Shown here: in pieces, positions 7,621-13,974 of the stretch | Numbering within the stretch: position 1 is the stretch's first letter | Layout: every line of letters begins with the position of its first letter | The notes under the pieces: model-generated | Told to the model about the DNA's origin: nothing | Databases searched by the model: none | What the model saw: only the letters and a program-made list of their open reading frames with translations | Position numbers and translations under genes: made by a program | Origin: Yoonia sp. | GTDB lineage: Bacteria > Pseudomonadota > Alphaproteobacteria > Rhodobacterales > Rhodobacteraceae | Assembly: GCA_020627605.1 (NCBI GenBank) | Contig: JAHDGO010000013.1 | Coordinates: forward strand, 1-15,986 | DNA length: 15,986 nucleotides | Reading direction: 5' to 3'

Positions 7621-9234
7621 TCAGGCCTCTTCCTCCTCGGTTGCGTCTTCTTCTGCCTCTTCATCGGCAACAAGATCCGCCGGATCGACCCAGCCCAACA
7701 TGACGCGTGCGGTCATGATCATATCCTGTGCCTCTTCCAGTGACACTTCAAAGGGTTCCAGAACCCCGTCATCCTTGGACCGTTCACCATCCACGGTGGT
7801 CCAGCCACCGGCCAGTTCCCAGTCCGCACATGTGGCGAAGTCTTCCAGCGTTTTCACGCCATCCTTGCCCAGCGCTTCCAGCATCTGTGGGGTCAGACCT
7901 TCGAAATTGACAAGGCTGTCCTCGACGCCCAGCGCGCGGGCCGCTTCCATGGCTTCCTTGGCTTTGGCTTCCAGATAATCGCGGGCACGGGCCTGCAATT
8001 CGGCAGCCGTATCATCGTCAACGCCTTCGATGACCAACAGTTCGTCAATCTCGACGTAGGCGACCTCTTCCAGGCTTGTGAACCCTTCAGATACCAGAAG
8101 TTGGGCAAAGAACTCGTCCAGATCAAGGGTCTCCATGAAGAGTTTTGTCCGCTCTTCAAATTCGGCCTGACGACGCTTGCTTTCCTCTTCCTCGGTCATG
8201 ATGTCGATATCAAGGCCCGTCAGCTGCGATGCCAGACGCACGTTCTGACCACGGCGACCAATGGCCAGCGACAGCTGCTCGTCAGGCACGACCACTTCGA
8301 TCTTGCCAGCTTCTTCGTCCAGAACCACTTTCGACACCTCGGCAGGCTGCAGCGCATTCACAAGGAACGTCGGCATGTCCTCATTCCATGGAATGATGTC
8401 GATTTTCTCACCCTGCAGTTCGTTGACCACGGCCTGCACGCGGCTGCCGCGCATACCGACGCAGGCGCCGACAGGGTCGATGGAGCCATCGTAAGAGATG
8501 ACAGCGATCTTCGCACGCGAACCAGGGTCACGGGCGACGGCCTTGATCTCGATGATGCCTTCGTAAATTTCGGGCACTTCCATCTTGAACAGCTCTGCCA
8601 TGAATTCCGGTGCTGTGCGCGACAGGAAAATCTGTGGGCCGCGCTGTTCGCGGCGCACGTCCTTGATGTAGCAGCGGATGCGGTCGTTGGGGCGATACGC
8701 CTCACGACCGATCTTTTCATTGCGGCGCAGCACAGCCTCACCAGCGCCAACATCAACGATGACGTTGCCGTACTCCTCGCGTTTGACCAGCGCGTTGATG
8801 ATGGTGCCAGCGCGATCCTTGAATTCTTCGTATTGCTTGTCACGCTCCGCTTCGCGGACCTTTTGCAGGATCACCTGCTTGGCCGATTGCGCGGCGATCC
8901 GGCCCAGTTCAACCGGCGGGACCTCTTCGATGAACTGCTGACCGACCTCTGGGTCGTCCATATACTGTTTGGCCTGCTCAACCGTGAATTCCGCCTGATA
9001 GTTCTCAAGCTCTTCGTCCTCGACCACGGTACGGACGCGGGTAAAGGTCGCCTTGCCGGTCTTGCGGTCGATGGACACGCGAATATCCATTTCCGCGCCG
9101 TAGCGCGACTTTGCCGCACGGGCGAGCGATTCTTCCATCGCCTCGACCACAAGGCCGGGTTCGATGTTTTTTTCGCGCGCCACAGCTTCTGCCGTCTGCA
9201 AAAGCTCCAGCTGGTTGGCGGATGTATAGGCCAT
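7621..9234 (-). CDS. nusA: Transcription termination/antitermination factor NusA
   Basis: NusA binds RNA polymerase and nascent RNA and modulates pausing, termination and antitermination. The 537-residue frame shows the N-terminal polymerase-binding domain (about 1-130), an S1 domain (about 135-205), and two KH domains with VGMRGSR (259-265) and IGRRGQN (325-331). C-terminal helix-hairpin-helix-like repeats follow (about 372-422 and 430-470), then an acidic tail ending in a Glu/Asp-rich run. The extra C-terminal region is normal for proteobacterial NusA. Its ATG shares one base with the rimP stop (TGATG), which implies translational coupling. NusA is known in other bacteria to act on terminators in its own operon leader, relevant to the terminator at 9835-9857. 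Confidence 0.98.
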   Translation of the reverse strand: MAYTSANQLELLQTAEAVAREKNIEPGLVVEAMEESLARAAKSRYGAEMDIRVSIDRKTGKATFTRVRTVVEDEELENYQAEFTVEQAKQYMDDPEVGQQFIEEVPPVELGRIAAQSAKQVILQKVREAERDKQYEEFKDRAGTIINALVKREEYGNVIVDVGAGEAVLRRNEKIGREAYRPNDRIRCYIKDVRREQRGPQIFLSRTAPEFMAELFKMEVPEIYEGIIEIKAVARDPGSRAKIAVISYDGSIDPVGACVGMRGSRVQAVVNELQGEKIDIIPWNEDMPTFLVNALQPAEVSKVVLDEEAGKIEVVVPDEQLSLAIGRRGQNVRLASQLTGLDIDIMTEEEESKRRQAEFEERTKLFMETLDLDEFFAQLLVSEGFTSLEEVAYVEIDELLVIEGVDDDTAAELQARARDYLEAKAKEAMEAARALGVEDSLVNFEGLTPQMLEALGKDGVKTLEDFATCADWELAGGWTTVDGERSKDDGVLEPFEVSLEEAQDMIMTARVMLGWVDPADLVADEEAEEDATEEEEA

Positions 9235-9809
9235 CAGGTGTTCTCCTCACCGTCGATTATCGTTTCAATCTCGTCAAATTGGGTCTCGTCGATCTGACCC
9301 GCATCCTTGCGCCCGCGCAGCACGTCGCGGATCAATTCATCTGTCAGGACCAGCTTGGCATCTGACAGCCAGTCGAATTTCAGGCCGATGGTGCCTTCGT
9401 CAATCGTGATCAGAACCTCATCGCCCTCAGTGCCTGCCAACTGCCCCTTGAAGCGGCGGCGGCCATCGATCAGTTCTTCGGTCTCGACCTTGGCCTCGAA
9501 CCCTTCCCATTGATCGAAATCCTTCAACCGGGTGAGTGGACGGTCGATGCCGGGGCTGGACACCTCAAGGTTATATTCGTCCAGAATTGGGTCTTCGACA
9601 TCCAGCACCGCAGACAGCGCCGTGGACACCTGCCCGCATTCATCGACCTCGATCTGGCCATCGGGACGCTGCACCATGACCTGCAAAATGGTGTCTTTGC
9701 CGGACATCAGGCGGACGCGCACAACTTCGAACCCCATGTCCTCGACAACGGGGGTGATGATTTCGGCGATACGGCGGTCAATGGCCGCTTTGGCGATCAG
9801 ATCGTTCAT
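9234..9809 (-). CDS. rimP: Ribosome maturation factor RimP
   Basis: RimP assists 30S subunit maturation. With ATG 9809 the protein has 191 residues. The N-terminal RimP domain carries the conserved [11 protein letters not shown] motif (82-92), followed by a C-terminal Sm-like beta domain (about 95-165) and an acidic tail. A TTG at 9836 would extend the frame by nine residues, but that start falls at the terminator's T run; ATG 9809 has AAGGG nine bases upstream and begins with the typical helix. It heads the rimP-nusA-ylxR-infB operon. The stop overlaps the nusA start. Confidence 0.95.
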   Translation of the reverse strand: MNDLIAKAAIDRRIAEIITPVVEDMGFEVVRVRLMSGKDTILQVMVQRPDGQIEVDECGQVSTALSAVLDVEDPILDEYNLEVSSPGIDRPLTRLKDFDQWEGFEAKVETEELIDGRRRFKGQLAGTEGDEVLITIDEGTIGLKFDWLSDAKLVLTDELIRDVLRGRKDAGQIDETQFDEIETIIDGEENT

Positions 9810-9834
9810 TGGTCTCAGCCCTTCGCTTGGGCAC

Positions 9835-9857
9835 AAAAAAACGGGCGCGCGGCCCGT
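9835..9857 (-). terminator. Intrinsic terminator in the rimP leader
   Basis: Read on the minus strand, ACGGGC - CGCGC - GCCCGT forms a 6-bp stem with a 5-base loop, followed by six further T. It lies 25 bases before the rimP ATG, with no annotated minus-strand gene upstream of it. It therefore probably acts as an attenuator for the rimP operon or as the end of a short RNA. Confidence 0.75.
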
Positions 9858-9903
9858 GAAATTTTCCGGTGGTGTCTGGGGGTGGAAGCCAGACGCCGCT
9901 GTT
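9835..9903 (-). ncRNA. Predicted rimP leader RNA ending at an attenuator
   Basis: If the promoter-like site at 9910-9938 is used, transcription begins near 9903 and the terminator would release an RNA of about 69 bases. Within it, GTCTGG and CCAGAC form a hairpin (9895-9875), followed by an A/T-rich linker and the terminator stem. GCGGC (9899-9895) could instead pair with GCCGC (9853-9849) and open the terminator stem, but the pairing is short. I recall a predicted attenuator family named the rimP leader in Rfam; membership was not checked. No credible leader peptide is seen. Confidence 0.4.
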
Positions 9904-9909
9904 GAAGGT

Positions 9910-9938
9910 CATATACGCCGCGGTGTGCGGTTCTGCAA
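9910..9938 (-). promoter_or_regulatory. Possible promoter of the rimP-nusA-infB operon
   Basis: On the minus strand TTGCAG (9938-9933) and TATATG (9915-9910) are separated by 17 bases, the preferred spacing for the main sigma factor. Matches to consensus are moderate (three of six and four of six). The site lies directly before the leader terminator. Confidence 0.4.
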
Positions 9939-9975
9939 GGCCCGAATCCAAACGCCCCTGCATCGGGGCACACCG
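9921..9975. repeat. Nested inverted repeat with a three-way-junction shape
   Basis: CGGTGTGC (9921-9928) and GCACACCG (9968-9975) are perfect 8-base inverted arms. Between them GCCCC/GGGGC (9953-9957 and 9965-9969) and GGTTC/GAATCC (9929-9933 and 9944-9949, one bulge) can form two inner stems, if the outer stem shortens to six pairs. The structure is possible on either strand. It lies between the divergent rimP and DUF3179-type genes and overlaps the possible rimP -35 box. It could be an RNA element, a protein site, or chance. Confidence 0.4.
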
Positions 9976-10063
9976 TAAGTTGATCCAAGGTTGATTTGCG
10001 CAAGCACGACCGCCCGGCAATGCTGCGCCAGAGAGTTTCAAGGCAAGCTGGAAAGGAACGACA

Positions 10064-11428
10064 ATGCAGGCAATGAAACGGATCTTTGCAATGGCATTGC
10101 TGTGCCTTGCGATACCGATGACGCTTGTCGCGCAAGAACGGGCAGAGCTGCCGGCCTACGTGATCGACGCATTTGGCACGCCGCCGCCGGTGCCTGACGG
10201 TCCGTTGTCAGATGATCTGATGCGCGCCATTGATGCGGCCTTTGTTGACCCCATCGAAAACGGGGCATGGGGCCGTGATCAGGACATCGCCTTGGCCGAA
10301 ATCGCCGCGTCAGGGGATCCGCGCATTGCTTGGCTGATCTCTGACCTTTTGCGGTTTGTGCGCAGCCGCGCGCTCAACGACGCACTTGCAGAGGCGGCAA
10401 CGCAGCTTTTGGGCCGTCAGATGAATGCTGCTGACGCCTGGGGCACCGTGACTGACCACCTGATCGCATGGGACATCCCCGCACCGCCCGATTATCTGAA
10501 GACCAAACGGGCGATCTTCACCGGTTTCGTGCCGGGATGGGACAGGATTTTCATCGCTGGCGACATCGACTGGCGGTTGGTGTCCTGGGGCGGGGTGCGC
10601 ATCGACGACCGCCCACATGACCGCACCAACGACCCCTGCAACTGCATTCCCGCCGCCGACAACCCCGACGTGACAAGTGCCGCTGACGCGACCTGGCTGC
10701 GGGACGATGACATCATCTTTGGCATTACCATAAATGGTGAAAGCCGCGCCTATCCCCGCCAGATCATGGAAGTGCGCGAGATGGTGAATGATACGCTGGG
10801 CGGGCGTGATCTGGGTATTCCATACTGCACGCTTTGCGGTGCCGCGCAGGCCTATTTCACTGACCGGATGCCAGCGGGGGTGGAGCGACCGATCCTGCGC
10901 ACGTCCGGTCTGCTTAGCCGGTCAAACAAGGTGATGTATGATCTGAACACATATTCCGTTTTCGACACCTTCCTTGGAACTGCCCTGACCGGGCCGCTTG
11001 CAGACAAGGGGATCGCGCTGGAACAGGCGACGGTCATCACATCCGACTGGGGCAGCTGGAAGGCCGCGCACCCCGAAACAACCGTACTGGCAGAGGCGCT
11101 GTCCCTGGGCCGCAATCCCGATTTCCGCAACGGGCGTGATGCAAATGGGCCGATCTTTCCGGTTGGTGATGTCGATCCGCGCTTGCCAGTGCAGGAAGAC
11201 GTAATCGGCGCGATCACGGCGTCAGGTCAGCCTGTGGCGTTTCAACTCAGCAAGGCGTTTCTGGCGCTTCAGGCCGGCGAAGAGATCGCGTTTGAAAACA
11301 TCAGGCTTCAGCTTGATGCCGGCGGCGTGCGCGCTGTGGATGTGAACGGTGCGGATGTGGGCAGCCATCAGGCCTTCTGGTTTGCCTGGTCGCAATTCTA
11401 CCCCGACACCGCACTCTGGACCGGGTGA
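10064..11428 (+). CDS. Exported DUF3179-type protein
   Basis: This 454-residue protein has a Sec signal peptide (about residues 1-23, MKRIFAMALLCLAIPMTLVAQ core), so it probably acts in the periplasm. Residues 45-145 look helical with HEAT-like spacing. The rest matches the DUF3179 pattern: an AYPRQIM segment, PYCTLCGAAQ (253-262), SGLLSRSNKVMYD (281-293), YSVFDTFLGTALTGPLAD and a closing FAWSQFYPDTALW. Cysteines pair as CNC (192-194) and CTLC (255-258), which could bind metal or form disulfides. ATG 10064 has AAAGGAA seven bases upstream; an in-frame ATG at 10073 is less favoured. The gene is monocistronic and divergent from rimP. The biochemical role of this family is not known to me. Confidence 0.85.
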   Translation: MQAMKRIFAMALLCLAIPMTLVAQERAELPAYVIDAFGTPPPVPDGPLSDDLMRAIDAAFVDPIENGAWGRDQDIALAEIAASGDPRIAWLISDLLRFVRSRALNDALAEAATQLLGRQMNAADAWGTVTDHLIAWDIPAPPDYLKTKRAIFTGFVPGWDRIFIAGDIDWRLVSWGGVRIDDRPHDRTNDPCNCIPAADNPDVTSAADATWLRDDDIIFGITINGESRAYPRQIMEVREMVNDTLGGRDLGIPYCTLCGAAQAYFTDRMPAGVERPILRTSGLLSRSNKVMYDLNTYSVFDTFLGTALTGPLADKGIALEQATVITSDWGSWKAAHPETTVLAEALSLGRNPDFRNGRDANGPIFPVGDVDPRLPVQEDVIGAITASGQPVAFQLSKAFLALQAGEEIAFENIRLQLDAGGVRAVDVNGADVGSHQAFWFAWSQFYPDTALWTG

Positions 11429-11441
11429 TCATTTGCAAATG

Positions 11442-11469
11442 GGGGCAGGCCGTGGTGACGGCCTGCCCC
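11442..11469. terminator. Long GC-rich hairpin between converging genes
   Basis: GGGGCAGGCCGT (11442-11453) and ACGGCCTGCCCC (11458-11469) form a perfect 12-bp stem with a GGTG loop (CACC on the other strand). It lies between two converging genes but lacks a T run on either side, so it is not a classical intrinsic terminator. It may block read-through or protect 3' ends. A perfect palindrome ATTTGCAAAT (11431-11440) lies just before it. Confidence 0.55.
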
Positions 11470-11475
11470 GATCAA

Positions 11476-12096
11476 TCAAAGGCCCAGCAGGCGATTGAGT
11501 TCGGCAAGTGCTGCTTCTGACAGTGTCCGCCCGCGGGTCAGCGTGGTCAGGCTGATCTCGGCGTTTTCCTGTGCACCGGCGGCGGTTTCCTCGGCAGCGG
11601 CAAGGGTGTTGGCCGCATTCGTGACAGCATCTTCATAGCCACCATTAGGGAATTCTGCAGCGATTTCGTCCTCGCTCAGCCCGACAAGGCGGTCGAATTC
11701 AGCCTGCGCATTGTCTGCGGCAGCTTGCGCATCGGCGACGGCGCGCTGGCTGCTTTGATAGGCGTAAAGCTGCCCCGGTGTGCTGTTGGGCGATGCATTT
11801 TCAAGGGCGCGCTGGTTGGCGTTTGCCGCATTCATCCACTTCAGCTCGCTGGCGACAGCACCACGGCCATTGCCATTGCCATTGCCGTTTCCGTTGCTGC
11901 GGACCCGCGTGGTGTCGCGATCACGGTCACGGTTGTTGTTGCCACGGTTGCCACGGTCGCTGTTGCCGCGTCCGTTCCCGCCACGTTCCGCATAGGCAGC
12001 GTCGGCGGTCACAAACAGGCTGGTTGCGGCAGAGCCTGATACGATCAGCGCCATCGCGCTCGCATGCAAAACTTTCTTGGTTACTGATAACGCCAT
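11476..12096 (-). CDS. Exported protein with Arg/Asn/Gly-rich repeat and helical tail
   Basis: With ATG 12096 (GGAG about eight bases upstream) the protein has 206 residues. Residues 1-36 form a signal peptide with likely cleavage AYA|ER. Residues 37-78 are low complexity, rich in Gly, Asn, Arg and Asp, including RDRDRD (56-61) and a run of NG pairs (68-77). Residues 79-115 include ASELKWMNAANAN and ENASPNSTPGQLYAY, followed by an Ala/Glu-rich helical region to the end (116-206), possibly a helical hairpin. I recall similar hypothetical exported proteins in Rhodobacteraceae but no named domain. The reading frame extends upstream by 71 codons, but that part is not protein-like and the signal peptide marks the start. 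Function is unknown; the basic, disordered N-terminal part could bind polyanions or envelope polymers. Confidence 0.8.
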   Translation of the reverse strand: MALSVTKKVLHASAMALIVSGSAATSLFVTADAAYAERGGNGRGNSDRGNRGNNNRDRDRDTTRVRSNGNGNGNGNGRGAVASELKWMNAANANQRALENASPNSTPGQLYAYQSSQRAVADAQAAADNAQAEFDRLVGLSEDEIAAEFPNGGYEDAVTNAANTLAAAEETAAGAQENAEISLTTLTRGRTLSEAALAELNRLLGL

Positions 12097-12296
12097 GTGT
12101 CTCTCCAATTCACATTCAGCGACCCGCGCGTAGGACAGCGTCGCTCTTACCCGGCACTTATGCGCCCAGTGACGTGAACCACATGAAAACGGGATATTCA
12201 TCTTGCGTTCAGAAAGGCGCAGATTACGCAGAATCGCGCCAGTTCTGCGCGAATTACCGCTCAAATCCGATGCTTTTTTTCGCAGTTGATAAACGC
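12097..12296 (-). promoter_or_regulatory. Leader region of the Arg/Asn/Gly-rich protein gene
   Basis: This stretch holds the upstream region of the gene at 12096. CGCAGAA (12227-12233) and TTCTGCG (12243-12249) form a 7-bp stem with a 9-base loop, while GCGCAGA (12217-12223) can also pair with TCTGCGC (12244-12250). The two pairings exclude each other. AGCGAC (12118-12123) and GTCGCT (12140-12145) form another inverted repeat close to the ribosome site. No consensus promoter was found. Confidence 0.3.
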
Positions 12297-12326
12297 AAAA
12301 GCGCCCCACCTTTCGGCAGGGCGCTT
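12297..12326 (-). terminator. Intrinsic terminator of the ABC transporter operon
   Basis: On the minus strand AAGCGCCCTGCC and GGTGGGGCGCTT form a 12-bp stem with two G-U pairs and a GAAA loop, continuing into TTTTGCG. It begins 24 bases after the stop of the solute-binding protein gene. Confidence 0.8.
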
Positions 12327-12350
12327 GTGCGATTCGTCGTGACGGTTGGC

Positions 12351-13901
12351 TTATGCCACGGACCAGCGTTCAGCCATCCGCCCGTTGTCCATCTGCCAGA
12401 GGTTACCCACTGTGTCAGGAGAGGAAATACGGTTGTTCACCGCCTGCACGTAGTTGGCAAACATCGGGACCAGAACACCGCCATCGTCACGCAGGATCTG
12501 CTGCATTTCGGTGTACTGCTCACGCCGCTTGTCGGTATCAAGCTCTGCCCGTGCGGTGACCAGCAGTTCCTGGAAGCGGGCGCTGTCTTTCTCATCCCAC
12601 TGGCTGTCGTTCCATGGCACGCCAGCCTCGTAAGAGGTCGAGAACATCCAGTCCTCTGTCGCGCGACCGGACCAGTAACAGGCACAGAACGGCTTTTTCA
12701 GCCAGACGTTGGACCAGTAACCATCGGCTGGTTCCTGAATGACGTTGATATTGATCCCGGCGCCAGAGGCTGAGGCCTGGAACAACTGCGCCGCATCAAC
12801 CGCACCTTCGAATGCCGCGTTGGACGCGGACAAGTCGATGTCGATGCTGTCGAGACCGGCTTGCTGCAGGTAGAATTTGGCCTGATCAGGATCATACTCC
12901 AGCTGCTCCATATCAGAGGCAAAGAACTGGTTGGCGGGGCCGATTGGTGTGTCGTTACCAACCATACCGTGACCCAGCAGGATCTTGTCGACCATTTCCT
13001 GACGGTTGATACCGTACTTCAGCGCACGGCGGACGTTGACGTCATTGAATGGCGCTGTGTCTGTCAGCATCGGGAAAGTATAGTGCTGGTTGCCGGTCAC
13101 TTCCTGAATGCGCAGGGCCGGGTTCGCCCGCAGCAGTGCTTCGGTTTTGAAGTCGATCCGGTTGATCGCATCAACCTGGCCGGTCATCAGCGCGTTCATC
13201 CGGGCGGTGTTGTCGTTGATGGCAATGTATTCGATCTCATCAAAGAAGCCCGCGCTGTCACCTTTGTAATGGTCGGCATAGCGCGTTGCGACCATGCGCA
13301 CACCGGGGTCGAACGACTGCACCTGATATAGACCCGTACCGATGCCCTGCGCGATAGCCTCTTCGATCTGACCGGCGGGATACATCAGAAGGTGATAATC
13401 CGACATCAAGTAAGGGAAGTCGGCGTTGCCATTTTCCAGCACGAATTGCACCTGATTGTCGGTGATCTTGGTCATTTCAGCAATCGCAGCGACGATTGGC
13501 TGTGCTGCGGATTTTGCACCTTCGGCCACGTGAATCTGAAGCGACTCGATGACATCATCGGCACCAAACGCCTTGCCATTGTGGAAGGTCACGCCCTGAC
13601 GCAGGTTGAATGTCCACGTCTTGGCATCTGCTGAGGCTTCCCAGCTTTCGGCCAGTTCGCCCTTCAGGCTGCCGTCGGCTGCAATTTCTGTCAGGCTGTC
13701 AAAGACAGAACCCTGAGCCGAAGCAATCATGAAAAGGTCCGAGTGTGTCCGCCCGTCCCAGCTGTCAGAGGTGTTGGCCCCGGACAGACCAGCCGTCAGC
13801 TTGCCGCCCCGCGTTTGCGCGCGCAATGGCATGCCTGTCAGGCCAAGCACACCGGCGGCGGCCCCTGTTTTCAATAGACCGCGTCTACTAATTCCTTGCA
13901 T
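12351..13901 (-). CDS. ABC transporter solute-binding protein, family 5 (peptide/opine type)
   Basis: This 516-residue periplasmic receptor would capture the substrate of the ABC importer encoded upstream. The N-terminus has a twin-arginine signal with SRRGLLK (residues 5-11) and likely cleavage LRA|QT after 28, so it is probably exported folded by Tat. The mature part follows the SBP family 5 fold: ESWEASADAKTWTFNLRQGVTFHNG, DDVIESL, YKGDSAGFFDEIEYIAI, FNDVNVRRALKYGINRQEMV and a late MFANYVQAVNNRI segment. Cys406 and Cys408 form a CAC pair near YWSGRATEDW. ATG 13901 has GGGAG about eight bases upstream. It is last in the operon, 73 bases after the ATPase gene, a gap with no visible terminator. 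Substrate may be a di/oligopeptide, opine or similar molecule; the sequence does not decide. Confidence 0.93.
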   Translation of the reverse strand: MQGISRRGLLKTGAAAGVLGLTGMPLRAQTRGGKLTAGLSGANTSDSWDGRTHSDLFMIASAQGSVFDSLTEIAADGSLKGELAESWEASADAKTWTFNLRQGVTFHNGKAFGADDVIESLQIHVAEGAKSAAQPIVAAIAEMTKITDNQVQFVLENGNADFPYLMSDYHLLMYPAGQIEEAIAQGIGTGLYQVQSFDPGVRMVATRYADHYKGDSAGFFDEIEYIAINDNTARMNALMTGQVDAINRIDFKTEALLRANPALRIQEVTGNQHYTFPMLTDTAPFNDVNVRRALKYGINRQEMVDKILLGHGMVGNDTPIGPANQFFASDMEQLEYDPDQAKFYLQQAGLDSIDIDLSASNAAFEGAVDAAQLFQASASGAGININVIQEPADGYWSNVWLKKPFCACYWSGRATEDWMFSTSYEAGVPWNDSQWDEKDSARFQELLVTARAELDTDKRREQYTEMQQILRDDGGVLVPMFANYVQAVNNRISSPDTVGNLWQMDNGRMAERWSVA

Positions 13902-13974
13902 TTGTCGTTCTCCCTAGTTGTTGGTTCAGACGCTCAGCGCCCGATTTTGTCACCACTTGTGTGGATGATTCTAT

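Noticed and set aside
8101..9297. 398-codon open frame antisense to nusA
   Set aside because: Fully explained as a shadow of nusA; no motif, no ribosome site, and composition typical of an antisense frame.
9921..9975. tRNA-like sequence with GGTTC and GAATCC
   Set aside because: Only about 55 bases, no complete cloverleaf, no anticodon arm or CCA-side acceptor of seven pairs; a tRNA is not supported.
9778..10135. Small minus-strand open frames upstream of rimP
   Set aside because: They read through the promoter-like site and terminator, have no ribosome sites, and overlap one another in different frames; non-coding leader is the simpler reading.
11866..11895. Tandem hexamers considered as a CRISPR or non-coding satellite
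   Set aside because: The units are six bases, in frame, and encode the NG run of an exported protein; there are no spacers.
12227..12280. Plus-strand hairpin followed by seven T
   Set aside because: The T run is about 25 bases from the stem and there is no plus-strand gene upstream that would need it.
12097..12309. 71-codon N-terminal extension of the Arg/Asn/Gly-rich protein
   Set aside because: The extension does not look like protein and would bury the signal peptide; ATG 12096 has a good Shine-Dalgarno site.
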